From the IMG/VR virus record IMGVR_UViG_3300048919_000058, positions 1-47,112 of that record: 47,112 nt of DNA; one strand, given 5' to 3'. Both the position numbers and the translations under genes were made by a program. The stretch comes from a virus. Below, piece by piece: positions 13,125 to 21,752 of the stretch (positions are counted from its first letter, which is position 1; each line of letters opens with the position of its first letter). The notes below the pieces were generated by a model, which was not told the DNA's origin, did no database searches, and was given only the letters and a program-made list of their open reading frames with translations.

Positions 13125-14488
13125 GCAGATTTGTAGATTCATACATCGAGCGCAACGTTCTTGGCTCAATCATGCTTGGAAGGGATGAATTCGCTGATGC
13201 AGCTCAGGACGCCATTGAAGGGCTGAGCGAAAGCGATTTCACCGTGTATGCGCACAAGGTTGTTCTCGGCACACTGAAGAAACTTAACTCAATCGGATCT
13301 CCCGTTGACCTGCTGACTGTCACCTCAGACATTGAATCTCGCGGAGAGCTCGACAAGGTTGGCGGATTCGCATACCTGGCGGAAACCACGAAAGACATTC
13401 CATCGCTTCGTAATCTGCCTGTATACGTTCAGAAGCTAAAAGAGTTCACATCAGGACGCATGATGATTCAGATGCTGCAGGAAGGGATTCAGAAGCTTTC
13501 TGAGCCCACCACTGACAGCGTTCAGGACATCATCGGCAACATTCAGACCAGTATTGGAGCGATTGAGGCATTCAGCGAATCAGGAACACGCCACATACTC
13601 GACGGAATCGAGATCGCAATTGACGAGGTTGAATCAATCATCAACGGAGACATCTGGAAGCACCGGACTGAGCTTGGGCTTACAGATATCGACAAGGCGT
13701 TTGGCGGATTCAACAAAACGGATTTCATCGTTGTAGGCGGTCGCCCTGGCACTGGCAAGACAATGTTCAGCACCACGGTTACAGAGACTGTGGCACTGAA
13801 AAGCAAGAAGCCTGTGATGTTCTTCAGCCTTGAAATGCCCATCGAGCAGATTTCTCAGCGCATCGCGTTCCACCGCGCCGGGGTAAGCAAAGAGGGTCTG
13901 CTTGGCACAAATGGAAAGAATCAAGATACCGAATGGGCAAAGGTTGGAAAGTGCCTGGAAGAATTCGGGACCGCACCAATCCACATCAACGACAAAACAT
14001 CACTGAGCATTCACCAGTTACGCGCTGAAGCTCGCAGGATGCACAAGAAGCTTGGCGGACTGGGAGTTATCGTCGTCGACTATCTGCAAAAGATGAAGAT
14101 GACAAACCCAGAAAACATGAACCAGTCAGTTGGTGAGATTGCTACCGGCCTGAAAAACCTCGCAAAGGAATTGCGCTGCCCGGTTATCGCATTGTCTCAG
14201 CTGAGCCGTAAGTGTGAAGAACGCGCCAACAAGCGACCACTTAACTCTGACCTTCGAGAGTCTGGCGTTATCGAGCAGGAGGCCGATGTGATTTTCATGG
14301 TCTACCGCGATGAGAAATACAACCCGCAAACAGAGCTTAAAGGCGTAACCGAAATCATCTGCACCAAATCACGACATGCCCCAGGCGCAGAGAAAACCTA
14401 CTACTTCAGCAACAAACACTCAGGTCTTGACCCTTACGCATTCGTGCAGAACGAGTTGCGCAGCTATCAGGATGAATACGAGTGTTAG
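13121..14488 (+). CDS. DnaB-type replicative helicase
   Basis: 455 aa. An N-terminal helical domain (residues 1-100) is followed by a RecA-like motor domain: Walker A GGRPGTGKT (206-214), Walker B-type GVIVVDYLQKM, and the DnaB signature SQLSRKCEERANKRPLNSDL with LRESGVIEQEADV. The full length is close to P22 gp12 and host DnaB, so it should replace rather than recruit the host helicase. Start overlaps the initiator stop. Confidence 0.96.
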   Translation: MSRFVDSYIERNVLGSIMLGRDEFADAAQDAIEGLSESDFTVYAHKVVLGTLKKLNSIGSPVDLLTVTSDIESRGELDKVGGFAYLAETTKDIPSLRNLPVYVQKLKEFTSGRMMIQMLQEGIQKLSEPTTDSVQDIIGNIQTSIGAIEAFSESGTRHILDGIEIAIDEVESIINGDIWKHRTELGLTDIDKAFGGFNKTDFIVVGGRPGTGKTMFSTTVTETVALKSKKPVMFFSLEMPIEQISQRIAFHRAGVSKEGLLGTNGKNQDTEWAKVGKCLEEFGTAPIHINDKTSLSIHQLRAEARRMHKKLGGLGVIVVDYLQKMKMTNPENMNQSVGEIATGLKNLAKELRCPVIALSQLSRKCEERANKRPLNSDLRESGVIEQEADVIFMVYRDEKYNPQTELKGVTEIICTKSRHAPGAEKTYYFSNKHSGLDPYAFVQNELRSYQDEYEC

Positions 14489-14498
14489 GAGATAATCC

Positions 14499-14948
14499 AT
14501 GAACACACGAGACAAAATACTCAACCACCTTGAAACAAACATTCCCACCTCAGCAGCACAATTCGCAAAACTCCTAGGATGCCAGAAATCACATATCACC
14601 CTGCTACTGCGTGACCTTATCGCAGACGGACTGGTTGAGGTTGATCGCATCAGTAACAGCGTTAAGCACTACCGGCTTGCTTCACTCCATCATGAGCGCA
14701 CAGAAGCTGTTCTGCGATATCTGAATGAGCACGAAACAGGAATGGCGGTTGAGATATCAACCGCAACAGGAATCGACAAGCGCCTCGTTACGAAAATGCT
14801 CAAGCACCTTCATGAAAACGGCGAACTTCATCGTGACTGGTGCCACAAGAACGCATGGGTATACAGCAAGAAGCCGGTATTTAACTTTGGCGCAGCTAAC
14901 CCACTGACTGCATTTATCAACAAGGCATTAAGAGAGGTAAGAGCATGA
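14499..14948 (+). CDS. Tandem winged-helix DNA-binding protein
   Basis: 149 aa with two winged-helix units: residues 1-60 (MNTRDKILNHLETNIPTSAA, LLRDLIADGLVEV) and 65-125 (AVLRYLNEHETGMAVEISTA, MLKHLHENGELHRDWC). The layout suggests a transcriptional regulator or replication accessory factor. It is 11 bases after the helicase, in the early right operon. I cannot name a family. Confidence 0.75.
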   Translation: MNTRDKILNHLETNIPTSAAQFAKLLGCQKSHITLLLRDLIADGLVEVDRISNSVKHYRLASLHHERTEAVLRYLNEHETGMAVEISTATGIDKRLVTKMLKHLHENGELHRDWCHKNAWVYSKKPVFNFGAANPLTAFINKALREVRA

Positions 14949-15112
14949 AGGAATTACGAGACATTTTTGCACTAGCGTTTTTCGCAGCTATTCCAATCAG
15001 TGGTTTCCTTAGCGTGGCATTTTTGATTTACCACGATAAATCCGGATGGGGATGGTTACTTTTTGCAGTGATTTTAATTGCTGGCAGCATCCGCATGAAG
15101 ACAGGCGACTAA
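14945..15112 (+). CDS. Small two-helix membrane protein
   Basis: 55 aa. Hydrophobic segments at ~8-30 (FALAFFAAIPISGFLSVAFL) and 35-50 (GWGWLLFAVILIAGSI) predict two membrane helices with a short DKSG turn. The ATG overlaps the upstream TGA. Function unknown. Confidence 0.65.
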   Translation: MKELRDIFALAFFAAIPISGFLSVAFLIYHDKSGWGWLLFAVILIAGSIRMKTGD

Positions 15113-15137
15113 CACCCCAGCACGCTGATGGAGAGGA

Positions 15138-15359
15138 ATGATGAAGAGGTACAAATTCATTATTGGCGACAACCTAATGTACAACGCCACTCACCTTCGA
15201 AGGGTGCGCTGGTACAACTTCCCATTTGTGCGCTCAGGCCTGATTAACATCCTTGAATGGGAAAGCATAGAAGTAAACGAAAAGGTCGCGGAAGGTTTTG
15301 CTCGGCTGTACTTCGAACGCCGCGGGATGGTTCCGCATGTGATGGGGAATGAATTGTGA
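15138..15359 (+). CDS. Hypothetical protein
   Basis: 73 aa starting MMKRYKFIIGDNLMYNATHL (second ATG at 15141), preceded by GGAGAGGA. Basic and aromatic, no motif recognised. The next gene starts 12 bases after its stop. Confidence 0.65.
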   Translation: MMKRYKFIIGDNLMYNATHLRRVRWYNFPFVRSGLINILEWESIEVNEKVAEGFARLYFERRGMVPHVMGNEL

Positions 15360-15370
15360 TGGAGAGGAAT

Positions 15371-15608
15371 ATGGACGAATCAAGAAAGCAGTTTGAAGAG
15401 TGGTTTATGGAAAAGCACGATATCGCCGCGGGAGTGCTTAATTATTGTCACGATGCCGTGGTCAGCATGGGCCGCATCTCGCGCAGCTATCGAGATAAAA
15501 CTCGATGACAAAGTGATGGTTGAGGATGAATTTGACAAAGGCCACAACTGCGCTATCGACTACTGCGCTGAAGCCATCCGCTCAGTTGGAATCAAAGTGA
15601 AGGAGTGA
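15371..15608 (+). pseudogene. Frameshifted small phage protein
   Basis: From ATG 15371 with GAGAGGAAT the frame gives MDESRKQFEEWFMEKHD..., the usual N-terminus of ea22-adjacent phage proteins, but runs to an early stop at ~15508. The +1 frame carries the expected continuation, SAWAASRAAIEIKLDDKVMV, to 15608. The change of frame lies near 15452-15460 (CACGATGCCGTGG). One extra base explains it; no recognised slippery motif is present. Confidence 0.65.
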
Positions 15609-15610
15609 GT

Positions 15611-15823
15611 ATGAGCGAGAAGACAGTAACTTTAACGCGTAGACAATATCGACATCTTTGTGACGCGCTCATTAACGCCGTAAACATGGGTCAGCATTTC
15701 CTGTCCGTCACAACAGATGGAAGTGAAATGTCAGAGAAGGCATTTTATCAGGCTCAGTTGTTAAGACAGGCTATCGAGCATCAGCTCAAAGTGGCATCTG
15801 ATTTAAATGGAGGCAAATCGTGA
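15611..15823 (+). CDS. Hypothetical protein
   Basis: 70 aa from ATG 15611 (MSEKTVTLTRRQYRHLCDAL), with AAGGAG 6 bases before; a GTG two codons earlier is possible. Probably all-helical. No function known. Its stop overlaps the next start. Confidence 0.65.
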   Translation: MSEKTVTLTRRQYRHLCDALINAVNMGQHFLSVTTDGSEMSEKAFYQAQLLRQAIEHQLKVASDLNGGKS

Positions 15824-16014
15824 GCTTACCTAAACCATGTCCATTCTGCGGAAGCGGGAACATTGGAATTGATTTTTACGTTAACGAGGAATGGCGCTTC
15901 TCTTACTGCAGAGACTGCGGTGCGAATGGACCAGAACAACCAACAGAAGTGCTGGCGGCATTGGCCTGGAACCGGAGAGCAGGAGATGAAACAAACAATC
16001 TTCCTTCGAAGTAA
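15820..16014 (+). CDS. Lar-like zinc-ribbon protein
   Basis: 64 aa starting at GTG (GTGA overlap). CPFCGS near the N-terminus and CRDCGANGP with the WNRRA end match the Lar restriction-alleviation family (Rac Lar, and phage homologues), which modulate host type I restriction. Two CxxC pairs form one zinc site. Whether this short form counters restriction is inferred from family only. Confidence 0.75.
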   Translation: MSLPKPCPFCGSGNIGIDFYVNEEWRFSYCRDCGANGPEQPTEVLAALAWNRRAGDETNNLPSK

Positions 16015-16396
16015 GCAGCAACAGCAGTCAGCAATAAACGCCATCCTCGCATCACCTCTCGACAACGACCGACCCATCACCATTCGAATCTCTGACTACA
16101 AGCGAAACCTCGACCAGAATGCCAAGTTCCACAGCATGCTGGGAGATATCGCTCGTCAGGTCACATGGTGCGGAAAGCAACTCAAGCCTGAGCAGTGGAA
16201 GGTATTGCTGATTAGCGGTCATGCAGTCGCTACAAAGCAGGAGGCTGAAGTCGTACCCGGGTTAGAGGGTGAATACGTCAACATCCGTGAGAGCAGCGCA
16301 GAGATGAGCGTAGGGCGCATGGCGAGCCTTATTGAGTACACGACTGCGTGGGCAACCGGTCAGAACGTCAGATTCACTGACATGAGGTATGAGTGA
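15986..16396 (+). CDS. ninB: NinB recombination mediator
   Basis: 136 aa from ATG 15986 after AGCAGGAG. MKQTIFLRSK, SDYKRNLDQNAKFHSMLGDI and PEQWKVLLISGHAVATKQE are NinB (Orf) signatures. NinB binds single-stranded DNA and replaces RecFOR-type loading in lambda recombination. It opens the nin-like region, overlapping the Lar-like gene by 29 bp. Confidence 0.93.
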   Translation: MKQTIFLRSKQQQQSAINAILASPLDNDRPITIRISDYKRNLDQNAKFHSMLGDIARQVTWCGKQLKPEQWKVLLISGHAVATKQEAEVVPGLEGEYVNIRESSAEMSVGRMASLIEYTTAWATGQNVRFTDMRYE

Positions 16397-16593
16397 AGCG
16401 AACGTACTTCTACCACCCACCAATGACCACCGACGAAGCCAACCAACTAATCACTCTCTACCACTCCCGAAACGTACAAACAACCAAGCACCTTAGCGCT
16501 GACCCACGCCTGTGGATAGTCGGAGCCTTGTTGCCAGAGTACGCCAGCGAGCCAAAGGGTAGGAGTCAGTATCAACAGAGGATATGGGCATGA
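16393..16593 (+). CDS. Nin-region hypothetical protein
   Basis: 66 aa starting at GTG (GTGA overlap with ninB stop). MTTDEANQLITLYHSRNVQT is found in small proteins of lambdoid nin regions (ninD position). Basic, soluble; function unknown. Confidence 0.7.
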   Translation: MKRTYFYHPPMTTDEANQLITLYHSRNVQTTKHLSADPRLWIVGALLPEYASEPKGRSQYQQRIWA

Positions 16594-16715
16594 AGAAGTT
16601 CTGGGAAATGGCAATGATGACAATCCTATTTTCTACGCTAGCGGGTATGGGGCTGACATTTGGAATTGCCGGGGCTTATGGGTGGTTGAAATTCATCAGT
16701 CAGTTTATGAGGTAG
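16590..16715 (+). CDS. 41-aa single-helix membrane protein
   Basis: MKKFWEMAMMTILFSTLAGM continues through GLTFGIAGAYGWL, giving one membrane helix of about 24 residues with short basic ends. Start overlaps the preceding stop (ATGA) and it ends two bases before the next ATG. Too short for recognition; supported by tight packing. Confidence 0.6.
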   Translation: MKKFWEMAMMTILFSTLAGMGLTFGIAGAYGWLKFISQFMR

Positions 16716-16717
16716 CT

Positions 16718-16945
16718 ATGAGCAGCTTAGACGATGACTACGCAGACCGACTCGCTGACCTTCTCGAAGATATGGAAGGCGACGGCGTTGATGCAGTTCA
16801 GATGATGATGAGCTGGATGTATGGATTCGTACAAGGACGTTTAGAAGGCCATGAAGGGCAGGCGTACATGTACCAGTTCGAAGATGCCGACATGATTATC
16901 CAGTTACAGGAACCGGAAGAAACCACAGCAGCGAGGTTGCATTAA
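16718..16945 (+). CDS. Acidic hypothetical protein
   Basis: 75 aa from ATG 16718 (MSSLDDDYADRLADLLEDME), chosen over 16682 for its GAGG site and because the longer form lies inside the neighbouring gene. Net strongly negative, helical. Unknown function; DNA-mimic behaviour is possible but not shown. Confidence 0.65.
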   Translation: MSSLDDDYADRLADLLEDMEGDGVDAVQMMMSWMYGFVQGRLEGHEGQAYMYQFEDADMIIQLQEPEETTAARLH

Positions 16946-17127
16946 TGCTTACAACCTCAGAAGCCCAATCCTACGAGCAGCAGAGCATACGTAGAACGTT
17001 GTGCGCAGGCTGCACGAAGGAGCTAACGCCAGAGGAAACCTACGCATGCTCTGAATGCGTGGACGAATGGCTGATTTATCGTGATCCGAATGGAGATGTC
17101 ACAGATGGCAATATACCGGAGCAATAA
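16945..17127 (+). CDS. ninF: NinF-like zinc-binding protein
   Basis: 60 aa. CAGC and CSEC pairs (residues ~20 and 35) make a zinc knuckle, and the N-terminus LTTSEAQSYEQQSIRRTLCA resembles P22/lambda NinF. Position between NinB-type and RusA genes agrees. The role of NinF is unknown. Confidence 0.7.
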   Translation: MLTTSEAQSYEQQSIRRTLCAGCTKELTPEETYACSECVDEWLIYRDPNGDVTDGNIPEQ

Positions 17128-17386
17128 ATGGCTGCAGGCAGTCAGGGAGATAGATTGCTGCGTTCTGTGTGGTCGTTATGGAGTTCAGGCAGCACACCGT
17201 AACGAAGGGAAGGGAATAGGACTGAAGGTTGATGATTGTTTAACGGCGGCGCTATGCGAACAATGCCATACGCGCATAGACAACGGAAAGGACATGACCC
17301 GGGAAGAGCGCAGAGCTGAAATGGATAGAGCAATTGTCCTGACGCTCAGGCAGCTGGCGAACGGAGGGAGGTTATCGGTCAGATGA
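17105..17386 (+). CDS. Putative HNH-type nuclease (DUF1364/Ref-like)
   Basis: 93 aa from ATG 17105 (MAIYRSNKWLQAVREIDCCV). CVLCG with a later CEQCH form a zinc pair, with AAHRNEGKGIGLK between, the layout of DUF1364 and Ref-type HNH proteins found beside rusA in nin regions. Probably acts in recombination intermediates. The catalytic His is taken to be in AAHRN. Confidence 0.65.
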   Translation: MAIYRSNKWLQAVREIDCCVLCGRYGVQAAHRNEGKGIGLKVDDCLTAALCEQCHTRIDNGKDMTREERRAEMDRAIVLTLRQLANGGRLSVR

Positions 17387-17778
17387 ACAGATATCTTTTG
17401 CAGCTACCGTGGCCGCCATCCAATAACCGGTACTGGCGACACTCACGAGGCATCCACTACATCAGCGATTGGGGAAAGAGATACCGAAAAGAAGTAATCG
17501 AAATAATCCAGCAACAACAGCTAGACATCAAAATCACACCTCGCATCAGAATCACCATCCACGCAGCACCTCCCGATAACCGCAAACGAGATTTGGACAA
17601 TCTGCCCAAAGCCGTTTTTGACGCACTCACAAGTGCGGGCTTCTGGCTGGATGACGGTCAGATAGACGATATGCGCATCAAGCGCTGTCAGGCGATTAAA
17701 GGTGGAATGCTTGTGCTGGTAGTTACTGAGACGTGCGGGAGCTTGCCAATGATTACCGAACTACTGGAGGCCGCATGA
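17383..17778 (+). CDS. rusA: RusA Holliday-junction resolvase
   Basis: 131 aa. The acidic triad D70, D72 (RKRDLDNLPKAVFDAL) and D91 (FWLDDGQIDD) aligns with the catalytic residues of E. coli RusA at the same numbers. It cuts four-way junctions at CC dinucleotides, resolving recombination or replication branches. In lambda the NinG (Rap) nuclease fills this slot. The ATG overlaps the upstream stop. Confidence 0.96.
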   Translation: MNRYLLQLPWPPSNNRYWRHSRGIHYISDWGKRYRKEVIEIIQQQQLDIKITPRIRITIHAAPPDNRKRDLDNLPKAVFDALTSAGFWLDDGQIDDMRIKRCQAIKGGMLVLVVTETCGSLPMITELLEAA

Positions 17779-18431
17779 AGTGCAAGATTGAAGGTTGCGA
17801 TCGCGAATGTAGATACATGGAGCAGCAGGTATGCCAAAAGCATTATTTCAGGATGAAGCGATATGGGACATATGAACTTACAAAGCACGGGAAAGGAAAA
17901 GGGGTCTCTGCTAACGCCAAGGGATACGTGATGATCAAAGAGCCACTTCATCCACTGGCAATGAAAAATGGATGTGTGTACGAACACAGAAAGGTTATGT
18001 ACGCAAAGTACGGAGAGCAGTTACCACCATGCGAATTGTGCGGAAAAACTGTTACCTGGGAGAATGCACATATTGACCACAAGGATGATCGAGTCAATAA
18101 CAACGAACCGGATAATCTCAGAGTTTTGTGCAATGCCTGCAATGTGATGCGATCACGTATTCACATCCCATCCCACACCAGGAAAAGAAGCCACGCCATC
18201 ACGTTCAATGGGGAAACGAAAACCCCAGCAGAATGGTCGCGAGACCAAAGAGTAAGCATCGCCGGAAATACGATTCTGTTCAGGCTCAGGAAAGGTATGA
18301 GCGTAGAGCAAGCTCTATTCGGTGAAAAGCTCACACATCGAGGGAAGAAGGCAAATGGCTACCAGCCAAAATACGGCGAGTATCAGCATAAGCTTAAAGA
18401 CCTGCGTGACAGCAGAAGTGAGGCAGCATGA
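17775..18431 (+). CDS. HNH endonuclease, free-standing homing type
   Basis: 218 aa from ATG 17775. An N-terminal Cys-rich part (CKIEGCDRECRYMEQQVC) is followed by the HNH core: CELCGKTVTWENAHIDHKDD with DNLRVLCNACN. The C-terminal ~70 residues (ITFNGETKTPAEWSRDQRVS) look like a small helix-turn-helix DNA-recognition part. The tight overlaps on both sides suggest clean insertion between rusA and the methylase. Confidence 0.85.
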   Translation: MKCKIEGCDRECRYMEQQVCQKHYFRMKRYGTYELTKHGKGKGVSANAKGYVMIKEPLHPLAMKNGCVYEHRKVMYAKYGEQLPPCELCGKTVTWENAHIDHKDDRVNNNEPDNLRVLCNACNVMRSRIHIPSHTRKRSHAITFNGETKTPAEWSRDQRVSIAGNTILFRLRKGMSVEQALFGEKLTHRGKKANGYQPKYGEYQHKLKDLRDSRSEAA

Positions 18432-18976
18432 CGGATAAATCAAATACCCCGGCAGAAATTAAAGACCTTTGGCGAACGCCGCCTGAGATATTCCACGCAC
18501 TGAATGCTGAGTTCAGTTTCGTGCTGGATGCAGCCGCAAGCATTGATAACAGCCTGTGCAGACACTTCATCACTGAGCAGCAGGACACGCTCAAAACACC
18601 ATGGAATGAAGTAATTCCGAACATTCCTGGCTATGTGTGGCTTAACCCTCCATACAGCAAGCCGATGCCTTTTGTGCAGAAAGCGGCGCAAGAAAATGCG
18701 GATCACTGGACTGGCTGCGTGATGTTGCTCAATGCAGATTGCTCAGTTGGCTGGTTCCTGGAGGCGATAAAGACGGCGCATGAGGTCAGGTTTATCACAG
18801 GCGGAAGGCTAGCATTCCTGAGCGCATCAACTGGAAAGCCCGTATCTGGCAACAACAAGGGTCAAATGTTCGTTATCTGGCATCCATATCCACGCGCTGG
18901 AGAGTGTCGAATGACAACGGTCGATCGTGATGTGCTAATGGAATACGGGCGCAGATTCATGAGGAAAGCAGCATGA
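18428..18976 (+). CDS. Phage DNA N-6-adenine methyltransferase (Dam type)
   Basis: 182 aa. Motif IV NPPY at 73-76 ([11 protein letters not shown]) marks an adenine amino methylase; WRTPPEIF opens the family domain. Members methylate phage DNA, which can mask restriction sites or affect replication timing. It shares 4-bp overlaps with both neighbours. Confidence 0.93.
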   Translation: MTDKSNTPAEIKDLWRTPPEIFHALNAEFSFVLDAAASIDNSLCRHFITEQQDTLKTPWNEVIPNIPGYVWLNPPYSKPMPFVQKAAQENADHWTGCVMLLNADCSVGWFLEAIKTAHEVRFITGGRLAFLSASTGKPVSGNNKGQMFVIWHPYPRAGECRMTTVDRDVLMEYGRRFMRKAA

Positions 18977-19647
18977 ATATCTACGAAAGAATTGATGGCA
19001 GTAAATATCGAAATATCTGGGTAGTCGGCGACCTTCACGGATGCTACACGAACCTGATGAATCAGCTTGAAAGCCTTCAGTTTGACACCAAGCAAGACCT
19101 GGTTGTTTCAGTAGGTGATCTGGTAGATCGCGGCACTGAAAACGTTGAATGCCTGGAGTTAATTACATTCCCATGGTTTAAGGCTGTGCGCGGTAATCAC
19201 GAACAAATGATGATTGACGGCCTATCAGAGCATGGAAACGTGAATCACTGGCTTGTTAACGGCGGAGGCTGGTTCTTTAACCTCGATTATGACAGAGAAA
19301 TTCTGGCAAAGGCTCTGGTTCATAAAGCCGCAGAGTTACCACTTGTTATTGAGATTGAGACGTGCGGTAAAAAAGTGGTCGTTTGTCATGCTGACTATCC
19401 ATCCGGTGAATACGAGCATGGAAAGGATATTGATATTGAGCGAGCGATTTGGAACAGGGAAAGAATCAGCGATGCGATGGATGGATATCACAAAGATATA
19501 TCTGGAGCAGACCTGTTCATCTTCGGTCACACCCCAGCAAGACAGCCTCTCAAATATTCCAATCAGATGTATATCGATACCGGCGCAGTATTCTGCGGAA
19601 ACCTAACGCTCATCCAGGTGCAAGGGGATAACTCATGTGCAGCGTAA
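18973..19647 (+). CDS. ninI: Serine/threonine phosphatase, lambda NinI type
   Basis: 224 aa. Metal-binding signatures GDLHGCY (19-25), VGDLVDRG and RGNHE, plus VVCHADYP and [11 protein letters not shown], are all present as in lambda protein phosphatase (221 aa, Mn-dependent). The biological target in phage growth is unknown. Last gene group before Q. Confidence 0.95.
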   Translation: MNIYERIDGSKYRNIWVVGDLHGCYTNLMNQLESLQFDTKQDLVVSVGDLVDRGTENVECLELITFPWFKAVRGNHEQMMIDGLSEHGNVNHWLVNGGGWFFNLDYDREILAKALVHKAAELPLVIEIETCGKKVVVCHADYPSGEYEHGKDIDIERAIWNRERISDAMDGYHKDISGADLFIFGHTPARQPLKYSNQMYIDTGAVFCGNLTLIQVQGDNSCAA

Positions 19648-19820
19648 CTAACATCCAGCAAGTCAAATGGCAGCGTCAGCGAGATATGCGCACCGAGCAG
19701 GTGCTGATTGGCAAAGAGCAGGAGCTTGAGCGCAGTCTTGAATATGTGCGCGAGCAGCTGAGGGAAGTTCGTAACCGGCTCGGAACGAATAAGCCAGACC
19801 ATGACCCGGAGGCAGCATAA
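19635..19820 (+). CDS. Small coiled-coil protein before Q
   Basis: 61 aa. Residues 15-50 form a charged coiled coil ([20 protein letters not shown]). It overlaps the phosphatase by 13 bp. Function unknown; helical, perhaps dimeric. Confidence 0.65.
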   Translation: MCSVTNIQQVKWQRQRDMRTEQVLIGKEQELERSLEYVREQLREVRNRLGTNKPDHDPEAA

Positions 19821-19997
19821 ATGCTAAGCCTCTTTTCTACTGTCATTCCTGACTCATTGAAATGGCGAGCATGGCGCATGTGGGATATGAGAGACACGTT
19901 CTATCTGCTGAGGAAGTACGCCAATACCCAAGACGCTTATGAAGCTGTGAAATTAGAAATGAAGATATTCCTGCACCAAAATAGGGGAAAGAAATGA
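19821..19997 (+). CDS. 58-aa hypothetical protein before Q
   Basis: MLSLFSTVIPDSLKWRAWRM and following residues, basic and helical, ending QNRGKK. GGAGG precedes the ATG, and its stop overlaps the Q start (ATGA), so Q translation is likely coupled. Not recognised. Confidence 0.65.
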   Translation: MLSLFSTVIPDSLKWRAWRMWDMRDTFYLLRKYANTQDAYEAVKLEMKIFLHQNRGKK

Positions 19998-20758
19998 ACC
20001 TGGAAAACGCAGTCAAGTTTCACTTCGCTAAGTCTACGCAGATAAACGATACGCCGCGTGCAACATCCTCAGATACGTTAACTGGTACTGATGTGATGGC
20101 AGCGATGGGTATGACTCAAAGTCGCGCTACATTGGGTTACAGCGCTTTTTTAGGGAAGATGGAAATCAGCAGCAATGACCGTGAGAAAGCTATTGAACTG
20201 CTGACCCAATATGCACTTGAGCATTGCGATAAGGTTGTCGCCTTACGTAAGCTCGAAAATGATATTAAGTCAAAGGTGATGCAAGTGCTCGCAACATTCG
20301 CATTTGCTGACTATTCCCGTAGCGCGGCCAGTACGCGAACCTGTGATTGCTGTGGAGGTAAGAAGTTTGTCGATGCTGAAGTCATGACGATGAAAAGCAT
20401 CGGGCAACCGTATCTTGCTGAGCGAAAAGAAACGGTGAAGGTACTGTGCAATAAGTGCAAAGGGAAAGGGGTGCTGACTAATGCGTGCCAGTGCAACGGT
20501 AAAGGCATGGTGGTCGACAAAGAGAAAACTATTCTACAAGGTGGCGTTCCTGCATATAAAGCATGCGGACGCTGCAATGGGCGTGGTTATGCTCGATTGC
20601 TTCCTGATAGTGTTCGTCAGTACATCTGCGCCACTGTGATTGATGTGCCTGAAACCACATGGCGCAGGTCATATAAGGACTTCTTCGAAAGTCTGGTCGG
20701 TGAGTGCATTAAGCAGGAGGAATATGCAAATCAGATGTTGAGCAAAGTCACTCGATAG
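19994..20758 (+). CDS. Q: Late antiterminator Q (phage 82/YdfT type)
   Basis: 254 aa. N-terminal part (DVMAAMGMTQSRATLGYSAF) and the FAFADYSRSAAS segment match Q proteins of phage 82 and prophage YdfT. Three Cys clusters (CDCCGG, CNKCKGKG...CQCNGKG, CGRCNGRG) form DnaJ-like zinc sites. The C-terminus VPETTWRRSYKDFFESLVGE is the DNA/promoter contact region in the family. It should load on polymerase paused at the promoter 40 bp downstream and allow passage of the terminator at 20863. Confidence 0.95.
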   Translation: MNLENAVKFHFAKSTQINDTPRATSSDTLTGTDVMAAMGMTQSRATLGYSAFLGKMEISSNDREKAIELLTQYALEHCDKVVALRKLENDIKSKVMQVLATFAFADYSRSAASTRTCDCCGGKKFVDAEVMTMKSIGQPYLAERKETVKVLCNKCKGKGVLTNACQCNGKGMVVDKEKTILQGGVPAYKACGRCNGRGYARLLPDSVRQYICATVIDVPETTWRRSYKDFFESLVGECIKQEEYANQMLSKVTR

Positions 20759-20800
20759 TAAATATTTTCTACGAAATAGGAATTATCTAGAAAATCACAC

Positions 20801-20829
20801 TTTACAAAGTGGCGATATTTGTTTAATCT
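20801..20829 (+). promoter_or_regulatory. Late promoter pR'
   Basis: -35 TTTACA (20801-20806), 17-bp spacer, -10 TAATCT (20824-20829). It lies 43 bp after Q and 34 bp before a strong terminator, the classic pR'/tR' layout through which Q controls all late genes. Confidence 0.8.
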
Positions 20830-20862
20830 GAAACCAATGATGGAGTAGTGCATTCATTCGAT

Positions 20863-20893
20863 AGCCCTGAGGTTTGCGCCTCGGGGCTTTTTT
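20863..20893 (+). terminator. tR' terminator of the late operon
   Basis: Stem AGCCCTGAGG / CCTCGGGGCT around TTTGCG, then seven T residues. Ends constitutive pR' transcripts after a short leader unless Q modifies polymerase. Confidence 0.9.
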
Positions 20894-20905
20894 ATGGGGA
20901 ATATC

Positions 20906-21061
20906 ATGAGTCCAGAGCAAGAGAAAGAGATGTGTGATTACATCTGGTCCGCTATCGCAGCAGGATATCCTGGAAAAGAACCAGAGCAATTAAAAAACCA
21001 TGAAGAGATTATTGAGCATCATGGACGAGCTTGGGGGTGGTTTAATCTCAAAAAGGATTGA
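20906..21061 (+). CDS. Small late-leader protein
   Basis: 51 aa (MSPEQEKEMCDYIWSAIAAG), with GGGGAA before ATG. Acidic, aromatic, no known family. First gene after tR'. Confidence 0.55.
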   Translation: MSPEQEKEMCDYIWSAIAAGYPGKEPEQLKNHEEIIEHHGRAWGWFNLKKD

Positions 21062-21086
21062 GCCTCCAAAATAACTAATTACATTC

Positions 21087-21221
21087 ATGTATATGAAGTT
21101 CTATCGATGCAATGTTTGTGGAAAAGAACTTGATTATGCACAGGCATATAAATGCGTTCTTATACCATGGTGCTGCAGGTTGCCGATGATGTTAAGACTA
21201 TCAACCTTCACATCAACCTAA
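21087..21221 (+). CDS. Possible small Cys-rich protein
   Basis: 44 codons from ATG 21087 (second ATG at 21093): MYMKFYRCNVCGKELDYAQA, with a CxxC pair and a later CC. The first half looks like a zinc ribbon; the second half is low in structure. No good ribosome site, so doubtful. Confidence 0.35.
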   Translation: MYMKFYRCNVCGKELDYAQAYKCVLIPWCCRLPMMLRLSTFTST

Positions 21222-21263
21222 CCTGCTACCTCAGGCAATCGGTCGAAAGACGCCGGAGTTCAA

Positions 21264-21752
21264 ATGAATAAAGAAACTTTATTAGAACATCTGACTTACG
21301 ACAAAGAGACCGGTAAATTCACCTGGATCAAGCCAACAACGAACAGTATCAAAGTTGGTGACATTGCGGGTACATACCATAGAGACGGATACATCAAGAT
21401 CTGTATCCACGGTAAAATCTATGCAGCCCATCGTTTAGTTTGGCTGATGGAGAATGGTTCATTCCCTGATGGGGATATCGACCACATCAATTGTAAGAAA
21501 GACGATAACCGCATTTCAAACCTTCGAGTAGTTTCAAAATCAGAAAACCAAATGAACCAGGGCGTAACTGTGCGCAATAAATCTGGTGTCAAAGGGGTTC
21601 ATTGGGACGAAATAAGCAAAAAATGGGTTGCGTCATTGCGGGTGAATGGCAAGAAGGTGATTGTCGGGATGTTTGACGATATCGCAATCGCTGCCAGCGA
21701 GATGATGAAAAGTAGAGAGTACTACCATGGTGAATTCAGCAACCATGGGTAA
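21264..21752 (+). CDS. HNH homing endonuclease with AP2 domain
   Basis: 162 aa, complete: N-terminal part (LLEHLTYDKETGKFTW), HRLVWLMENGSFPDGDIDHI, HNH core DHINCKKDDNRISNLR, and AP2 domain GVKGVHWDEISKKWVASLR. It shows the continuous form of the gene that is interrupted at 4420-4926. Inserted between the late promoter and the lysis genes. Confidence 0.9.
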   Translation: MNKETLLEHLTYDKETGKFTWIKPTTNSIKVGDIAGTYHRDGYIKICIHGKIYAAHRLVWLMENGSFPDGDIDHINCKKDDNRISNLRVVSKSENQMNQGVTVRNKSGVKGVHWDEISKKWVASLRVNGKKVIVGMFDDIAIAASEMMKSREYYHGEFSNHG

